Positions 58,938 to 64,000 of a stretch of 64,000 nt of DNA are shown here, piece after piece. The position numbers and the translations under genes are program-made. This DNA comes from CAYJIX01 sp964370375. GTDB lineage: Bacteria; Desulfobacterota; Desulfovibrionia; Desulfovibrionales; Desulfovibrionaceae. Below the pieces are notes generated by a model. It made no database searches, was not told the origin of the DNA, and was given only the letters and a program-made list of their open reading frames with translations. Location: assembly GCA_964370375.1 (NCBI GenBank), contig CAYJIX010000002.1, forward strand, positions 1 through 64,000, written 5' to 3'. Position 1 is the first letter of the stretch. Every line of letters begins with the position of its first letter.

Positions 58938-60101
58938 TTATGTATTTGGCAGCAAGGACAAGACCTCATGCGCTTCTTGCAGGCTTTGGATAATGGGCAC
59001 ACCGTGAGGGCATTCTGACTCACACTGACCACAGGCCACACAGTTGGAGGCTAGCGTGTTGTTGCCCTTGGCTATGATGTTGTAATGAAGGTAGGCAAGC
59101 CTTGTGTCGCCAAAAAGACTATAGCTGTTATACAGCCCAAAAGTATTGGGAATATCCACACCGGCAGGACAGGGCATGCAATAACGGCAAGCCGTGCAAT
59201 TGACCTTTTGCCGTTCGGTATAGATAGCCGTAACCTTGTCAATGGCAGACAAATCTTCAGGGGTTAAACTGTCTGGCATATGTTCTGAGGCAACACGAAC
59301 ATTTTCAGCAAGTTCTGTGGCATTGTGCATGCCGCTTAAAGCGCAGCTTAGCCCTGCATGGTCAAGCACCCAGCGCAACGCCCATTCAGCAGGGGAATAG
59401 TTGCGGTTTGTAGCATCCCATACGGCCTGAATCGCTTCAGGAGGACGGCGTGCAAGGGCTCCACCTTTTAAAGGTTCCATGGATATAACCCCTAACCCAC
59501 GCTTTGTTGCTTCAGCAAGTCCTGCCAAGCCTGCTTGGTAATGCCTGTCCATGTAGTTGAACTGCAGTTGGCACATGTCCCAAGTAAAGCCCTCAAGAAC
59601 ATCCATAAAAACAGGCAAACTATCATGGAAGGAAAAGCCAAGATAGCGGACTTTTCCTTCGCTTTTCAAACGGGAAAAAAATTCCAACCCACCGTTTTCT
59701 TTAAACTGTTGCCAACGGGTTTCATTCATGGCATGCACAAGGTACACGTCCACATAATCGGTACATAGGTTGGCGCACTGCTCCTCAAAAAGGGCAGTCC
59801 ACGTTTCAGGTTTTTGGAGGTGCGAAGCAGGTATTTTGGTAGCAATACAAACATTTTTTCGCGCCTTTGTGGTTGCCAGTGCTTGCCCAAGAATAGCTTC
59901 GCTTTTGCCATCATGGTAGGGGTAGGCTGTATCAAAGTAGTTGACGCCTTTTTCAAGCACTTGTTCCACAAGGCGCGTTGTCATTGCCAAATCAGGGGAT
60001 TTACCGCGTGCTGCAACGCCTTCTGCGTCGGGCAGGCGCATGCAGCCAAGCCCAAGAGCGGAAACGTTAAGGTTTGTTTTACCAAGTTTACGGTATTGCA
60101 T
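58938..60101 (-). CDS. Aldo/keto reductase with C-terminal ferredoxin domain, paralog 1
   Basis: A 387-residue oxidoreductase. The AKR barrel shows MRLPDAEGV, the catalytic Asp-Tyr (NYFDTAYPYHDGKSE), Lys (IATKIPAS) and the His region (YLVHAMNETRW), plus ALSGMHNATELAENV. A Cys-rich end follows: CTACRYCMPCPAG and NCVACGQCESECPHG, two 4Fe-4S-binding sets. AAGGAGG precedes the ATG. It shares most of its sequence with the next gene; the two are clearly a tandem duplication. The electron partner and substrate are unknown. Confidence 0.88.
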   Translation of the reverse strand: MQYRKLGKTNLNVSALGLGCMRLPDAEGVAARGKSPDLAMTTRLVEQVLEKGVNYFDTAYPYHDGKSEAILGQALATTKARKNVCIATKIPASHLQKPETWTALFEEQCANLCTDYVDVYLVHAMNETRWQQFKENGGLEFFSRLKSEGKVRYLGFSFHDSLPVFMDVLEGFTWDMCQLQFNYMDRHYQAGLAGLAEATKRGLGVISMEPLKGGALARRPPEAIQAVWDATNRNYSPAEWALRWVLDHAGLSCALSGMHNATELAENVRVASEHMPDSLTPEDLSAIDKVTAIYTERQKVNCTACRYCMPCPAGVDIPNTFGLYNSYSLFGDTRLAYLHYNIIAKGNNTLASNCVACGQCESECPHGVPIIQSLQEAHEVLSLLPNT

Positions 60102-60140
60102 TCGACACCTCCTTGGATATGGTTAGAAGCTAAGCGGTTA

Positions 60141-61304
60141 TTATGGATTGGCCAAAGCGGACATAACGTCATGCGCTTCTTGTAATTTTTGGATAATGGG
60201 GACACCGTGTGGGCATTCTTGCTCACATTGGCCACAGGCAACACAGTTCGCTGCAGAAGCATTGTTGCCTTTGGCAAATACATTATAATGAATGTTGGCA
60301 GTTAACGTGTCATTAAAAAGGCCGTAACTGTTGTAAAGCCCAAAAATGTTTGGAATATCTACTCCGGCAGGGCAGGGCATACAATAGCGACAAGCAGAAC
60401 AATTGACCTTTTGCATGCTGGAGTAAAGCTCCGTGGCTTTATCAATGGCAGCCAAATCCTTTGGGGTTAGGCTGTCTGGCAGATGTTCTGAGGCAACGCG
60501 AACGTTTTCGGCAAGTTCAGTGGTATTGTGCATGCCACTTAACGCACACGTTATGCCTGCATGGTTCAGCACCCAGCGCAATGCCCATTCCGCAGAGGAG
60601 TAGTTGCGGTCTGTAGCATCCCATACGGCCTGAATGGATTCAGGAGGACGGCGTGCAAGGGCTCCACCTTTTAAAGGTTCCATGGCCATAACACCCATAC
60701 CGCGCTTGCTAGCTTCGGCTAAGCCTGTCAGGCCTGCCTGATAATTTCTGTCCAAATAGTTGAATTGAAGCAGGCACATGTCCCAAGAAAAATTGTCAAC
60801 AATATCCATAAATACAGGAAGCTTATCGTGAAAAGAAAAACCAAGATAGCGAACTTTGCCCTCTTTTTTTAAGCGGTCAATAAATTCTAGCCCACCGTTT
60901 TCTGTAAGGTGTTTCCAGCGAGTGTTGTTTAAAGCGTGTATAAGATACACATCGATATAATCAGTCTGCAGTTTTGCACATTGTTCGTCAAAAATAGATT
61001 GCCATGTTTCAGGTTGCTCTAGGCATAATGCAGGCATTTTAGTGGCTATACTGACGTTTTTTCGTGCCTTTAGCGTTGCAAGGGCTTGTCCGATAACCAC
61101 TTCACTTTCCCCACTGTGGTATAGATAGGCTGTATCAAAATAGTTGACACCCATATCAAGAAGGTGCTCGATAAAGTGCGTGGTCTTGGCTAAGTCAGGT
61201 TTTACACCAAACGTACCAAGGCCTTGTGCGTCAGGCAGGCGCATGCAGCCAAGTCCAAGTGCAGAAACTTTCAAGTCTGTTTTGCCAAGTGTACGGTATT
61301 GCAT
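60141..61304 (-). CDS. Aldo/keto reductase with C-terminal ferredoxin domain, paralog 2
   Basis: A 387-residue twin of the gene at 58938, same length, about three quarters identical by eye. AKR motifs (NYFDTAYLYHSGESE, IATKMPAL, YLIHALNNTRW) and both iron-sulfur Cys clusters (CSACRYCMPCPAG, NCVACGQCEQECPHG) are retained, so both copies look functional. GGAAGG lies upstream. The 39-bp gap to paralog 1 suggests an operon paralog 2 - paralog 1 - DHFR-like. Confidence 0.88.
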   Translation of the reverse strand: MQYRTLGKTDLKVSALGLGCMRLPDAQGLGTFGVKPDLAKTTHFIEHLLDMGVNYFDTAYLYHSGESEVVIGQALATLKARKNVSIATKMPALCLEQPETWQSIFDEQCAKLQTDYIDVYLIHALNNTRWKHLTENGGLEFIDRLKKEGKVRYLGFSFHDKLPVFMDIVDNFSWDMCLLQFNYLDRNYQAGLTGLAEASKRGMGVMAMEPLKGGALARRPPESIQAVWDATDRNYSSAEWALRWVLNHAGITCALSGMHNTTELAENVRVASEHLPDSLTPKDLAAIDKATELYSSMQKVNCSACRYCMPCPAGVDIPNIFGLYNSYGLFNDTLTANIHYNVFAKGNNASAANCVACGQCEQECPHGVPIIQKLQEAHDVMSALANP

Positions 61305-62029
61305 AAAGTTTTCCTTCCTGAAAAAATAGGGTTAATCAACCAAAGTAATTTATACTACTATAACTGTCATAAAAAATCAATGGTAGGACCATTGCGGTGC
61401 AAATGTAAGTGAAGATTTTTAAGGCCTGCTTTGTACGAACCCCAAGGATGGAAAATTTTGCACACAAAAAGCGACTATGACAGGCAAAACGCTTTTCTTG
61501 TCGTATACGGTCGATGCCGGAAAACGCATTTTCGTGCCTGTTCAAAAACGCACATCGGCTTCAAATGTCCCTTTGCAACGCCGAAGTGAATGTCGGCTTA
61601 TTGTAAAAAACATTGTTCCGACATGCTAAAATTGGCAGAAATTCGCACATCATGCTTTTGTTTTTGGCAATTTATGTGTTCTTTTAGCTATAAAGAGAGC
61701 TCTGCACAATTGTCTTCAAATATAATTTTGCTGTTAAAATTTTAAAAATTATTTCAATGGCAAAATGCAATGTGCAGAGCAAAAGGCACAAAAATCAATT
61801 GTTTAACGGGCAAGCAAAGCTAGCCCTACTCTTGATTTTTGGTCGCATTGGCTGACGCCAACGCTCCATGATCCCCTGCGTAATGAATTATGCAGAGGTC
61901 TCATAAAACAAATGTATTTTAAATTGTACTATATTTTTTAGTGCCCACGATATACGCTTCACAATTGCCATAAAAAGCTGTATTGTATGTCGCATCTTTT
62001 CACGTTTACCCTTTTTGTAAGGAGCTTTC
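61305..62029. other. 725-bp intergenic region holding repeat copy D
   Basis: No gene recognised. It contains the family-1 element at 61695-61902 and AT-rich DNA that probably includes the pyrR promoter. Confidence 0.6.
61695..61902 (+). repeat. Family-1 MITE-like element, copy D
   Basis: 208 bp, a shorter version that lacks the GCTCTTTGTA block. The ends GAGAGCTCTGCACAATT and AATTATGCAGAGGTCTC are imperfect inverted repeats. The direct repeat ATAAA lies on each side (61690-61694, 61903-61907). It shares 'ctcttgatttttggtcgcat' and 'acgccaacgctcc' with copy C. Confidence 0.7.
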
Positions 62030-62563
62030 ATGAAGACCACAACCTTGCTTCATGCCGATGAAATCAACAGGATTCTTGACCGTTTAACCAGTCAAATCAT
62101 TGAACGTCATGGAAAATGTGACGATCTTGTATTATTAGGTATTCAGCGCAGGGGGATGGATATTGCCAAGCGTTTGTGTGAATCCCTTGAAGGCAAGCTT
62201 GGACGCAAAATTGCCACAGGCGCCCTTGATATCAACCTGTACCGTGACGATTGGACCACCTCAAACAGCAAACCTGTTATCGGGGCTTCGTCGGTTTCTG
62301 TATCGCTTACCAATACAAATGTGATCTTGGTTGACGATGTGCTTTTTACCGGACGCACCATCCGCGCAGCCCTTGAAGCTATCCTTGATTATGGGCGCCC
62401 CAGCCGTGTGGAATTGCTGGTACTTGTGGATCGCGGTCACCGCGAACTGCCCATCCATGCTGATTATATCGGCCGCCAGATCAACACCGCCAAAACAGAA
62501 AAGGTCAATGTGTTGGTAGAAGAGCGTGATCAGCGCGATGAGGTTGTTTTACAACATGCTTAA
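62030..62563 (+). CDS. pyrR: Bifunctional pyrimidine regulator / uracil phosphoribosyltransferase PyrR
   Basis: A 177-residue PyrR-type protein. The PRPP loop is VILVDDVLFTGRTIRAAL (near 97-114), and the opening TTTLLHADEINRILDRLTSQI matches PyrR. QRRGMDIAKRLCESL is conserved. TAAGGAG precedes the ATG. PyrR attenuates pyr operons in Bacillus by binding RNA; in other bacteria it mainly salvages uracil. No pyr gene or antiterminator is adjacent, so regulation cannot be claimed. rarA follows after 29 bp. Confidence 0.93.
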   Translation: MKTTTLLHADEINRILDRLTSQIIERHGKCDDLVLLGIQRRGMDIAKRLCESLEGKLGRKIATGALDINLYRDDWTTSNSKPVIGASSVSVSLTNTNVILVDDVLFTGRTIRAALEAILDYGRPSRVELLVLVDRGHRELPIHADYIGRQINTAKTEKVNVLVEERDQRDEVVLQHA

Positions 62564-62592
62564 ATAAGAGCTTGTCCGTTTGAGATAAAAAT

Positions 62593-63846
62593 ATGACTGT
62601 TGCTAGGCCATTACCGGAGCGGCTCAGACCGCAAGAGCTGGAAGAATTTGTAGGACAGCCCCATCTTTTGGAGCGGATCCGCATGTTCATGGATGCTCCG
62701 CGCTTATCCAGCCTTTTGCTGTTTGGGCCGCCCGGTTGTGGCAAGTCTACGTTAGCCCTGCTGCTTGCACGCGCGCGTGGTGGAACCGTATTGCGTATCA
62801 GTGCTCCTGAAGCAGGCTTACAACAACTTCGGCGGCAATTGGTTGGCGTGGATATTTTGGTGCTTGACGAATTGCATCGCTTTTCTAAGGCACAGCAGGA
62901 TTTTTTTCTGCCGGTGCTTGAATCCGGTGAATTGACGCTTATTGCCACCACCACGGAAAATCCTTCGTTTAGCATCACACGGCAGCTTTTATCGCGCTTG
63001 CATGTGCTGCGCTTGCGTCAGCTTGGGCATGCCGAATTGCTAGAGCTTGGACAACGCGGTGCTGCGGCCCTGCAGCTTAACTTAGATACGCCCATCCTTG
63101 ATTTTTTAGCCACCGTGTCCCATGGGGATGCACGTATGCTGCTGAGCCTTATTGAGCATACGGCAAGCCTTGCTCAAGAAAAGCGCACGCTTGAGCAGGT
63201 AAAGGCAACCCTTCCGGAAGTGCTTTCACGCCACGATAAAGGCGGTGACAGCCATTATGAATTGGCATCAGCCTTGATCAAATCTATTCGGGGGAGCGAT
63301 CCTGATGCTGCCCTGTATTATTTGGCCTGCCTTGTTGAAGGCGGAGAAGATCCGCGCTTTATCTGCAGACGGCTTATCTTGTCTGCCTCAGAAGATGTAG
63401 GCCTTGCAGACCCTAAAGCCTTGCCCTTGGCAGTTGCGTGCCAACATGCTGTGGAATTTGTGGGCATGCCGGAAGGGCGTATACCCCTTGCTGAAACGGT
63501 GGTCTATTTAGCCCTTGCACCAAAAAGCAACAGCACGTATGCCGCATACGCCATGGCCAGCCAAGAGGTAAAAGTGCATGGGGCCCAGTCTGTCCCCTTG
63601 CATTTGCGCAACGCTTCAACGGCCTTGCAAAGGGAATGGGGATATGGAAAGGATTATAAATATCCTCATAATTTCCCCAATGCGTGGGTGGATCAGGAAT
63701 ACTTTCCTGTAGGGCTTGAAGGGCGCATGTTCTACCAAGCCAAGGCAGAAGGGGATGAAGCTCGGCTTTTAGCCTGGACAAGGCGCGTGAAAAAAGCGCG
63801 TAAAATGCCGATAAAAAATTTGAAACCTTTTACTGAAACAGATTGA
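62593..63846 (+). CDS. rarA: Replication-associated recombination protein RarA (MgsA)
   Basis: A 417-residue clamp-loader-like AAA+ ATPase acting at stalled forks. Motifs: RLRPQELEEFVGQPHLL, Walker A LFGPPGCGKSTLALLL (near 43), Walker B DILVLDELHRFSKAQQ, sensor 1 TTTENPSFSI, and the Arg-finger/sensor-2 region. The C-terminal tetramerisation domain includes YYLACLVEGGEDPRFICRRL then ASEDVGLADPKALP. The length is slightly short of E. coli RarA (447). It is preceded by pyrR. Confidence 0.95.
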   Translation: MTVARPLPERLRPQELEEFVGQPHLLERIRMFMDAPRLSSLLLFGPPGCGKSTLALLLARARGGTVLRISAPEAGLQQLRRQLVGVDILVLDELHRFSKAQQDFFLPVLESGELTLIATTTENPSFSITRQLLSRLHVLRLRQLGHAELLELGQRGAAALQLNLDTPILDFLATVSHGDARMLLSLIEHTASLAQEKRTLEQVKATLPEVLSRHDKGGDSHYELASALIKSIRGSDPDAALYYLACLVEGGEDPRFICRRLILSASEDVGLADPKALPLAVACQHAVEFVGMPEGRIPLAETVVYLALAPKSNSTYAAYAMASQEVKVHGAQSVPLHLRNASTALQREWGYGKDYKYPHNFPNAWVDQEYFPVGLEGRMFYQAKAEGDEARLLAWTRRVKKARKMPIKNLKPFTETD

Positions 63847-64000
63847 TGACTATGAATACCTATTCGCAAAAATCAAGCTACACATCTTCTGGGGAAGCCA
63901 TACTTCCTTTGTATAGGAAGTTTCCCAGTTTGTGCTTTTACCCGTATCTTTTGGGAGTATTGCTCAAAAGTGCCCATATGGCGGATCGCGGCTGTTATAG
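63846..64000 (+). CDS. 5' part of an unidentified gene, cut by the window end
   Basis: An open frame overlaps the rarA stop as TGATG (ATG at 63846; a second ATG at 63852), the usual sign of translational coupling. The about 51 visible residues (MTMNTYSQKSSYTSSGEAIL..) do not match a family I recognise. It may be a real third gene of a pyrR-rarA operon or only an accidental frame. Confidence 0.35.
   Translation, partial: MTMNTYSQKSSYTSSGEAILPLYRKFPSLCFYPYLLGVLLKSAHMADRGCY

Noticed and set aside
61305..62029. PyrR-responsive attenuator ahead of pyrR
   Set aside because: No anti-antiterminator/terminator pair or PyrR-binding loop could be recognised; the region is mainly the family-1 element.

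Overview
This window looks like chromosomal DNA of a Desulfovibrionaceae-type sulfate reducer (Desulfovibrio/Lawsonia/Bilophila relatives). Four things point there: a Desulfovibrio-style trimeric porin, a siroheme-decarboxylase-like protein of the alternative heme pathway (AhbA type), a three-domain NifU next to NifS, and aldo/keto reductases carrying ferredoxin domains. By eye the base composition is moderately AT-rich (mid-40s % GC, not computed). The genus cannot be named from this sequence alone. Almost all of the window is core genome. No rRNA, phage, CRISPR array or transposase gene is visible.

Layout. 0-7 kb: porin, glycerophosphodiesterase, methyltransferase, two small unknown proteins, rpmB, a CheX-like phosphatase and an enolase-superfamily enzyme (MenC/acylamino-acid racemase type). 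7-14.3 kb, minus strand: an expanded macromolecular-synthesis cluster rpsU-yqeY-mutS2-dnaG-rpoD. 14.4-17.2 kb: a DegP-type protease and an AI-2E-family membrane protein. 17.6-24.9 kb: yajC, secD, secF, purN, ahbA-like and dnaK. 24.9-30.6 kb: purF, a Nudix hydrolase, dinB, nifU and nifS. 31-37.2 kb: rho with a long N-terminal extension, a TPR protein, uvrC, an exonuclease III and tRNA-His. 37.5-41.4 kb: murA, a radical SAM protein, a HIT protein and an HU/IHF protein. 41.6-45.8 kb, the most accessory-looking stretch: a MATE efflux pump divergent from a MerR regulator, a duplicated 53-bp hairpin, a MITE-like element, a membrane cytochrome-b-like protein and tRNA-Phe. 46-50.8 kb: lnt, prfB with a programmed +1 frameshift, a degenerate GGDEF-like protein, a MinD/FlhG-like ATPase and an HU protein. 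50.9-58.3 kb: a secreted UshA-like protein, a possible cysteine-peptidase-like protein, an OppD-type ATPase, grpE and an Mla-type lipid-transport operon. 58.3-61.3 kb: a DHFR-like protein and tandem paralogous aldo/keto reductases. 62-64 kb: pyrR, rarA and the start of another gene.

The most unusual material is non-coding. Family 1 is a 208-277 bp MITE-like repeat with inverted ends and apparent 5-bp target duplications: three complete copies, one end at the window edge and one solo end after the porin. Its right end folds into a terminator-like hairpin. Family 2 has 80-200 bp units with ends of the form GCAGGCTG...CAGCCTGC. All three copies start exactly at the TAG stop codon of a housekeeping gene (rpoD, purN, murA), and two of them carry the same internal blocks in a different order. 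One internal block also appears in family 1, so both look like mosaics of shared modules. No transposase here explains either family.

How the genes work together: replication, transcription initiation and translation (rpsU/dnaG/rpoD, rho, prfB, rpmB); protein export and folding (yajC/secDF, dnaK, grpE, degP, lnt); envelope building and upkeep (murA, lnt, Mla system, porin); DNA repair (mutS2, uvrC, xth, dinB, rarA); purine synthesis (purN, purF); and Fe-S cluster assembly (nifU/nifS).
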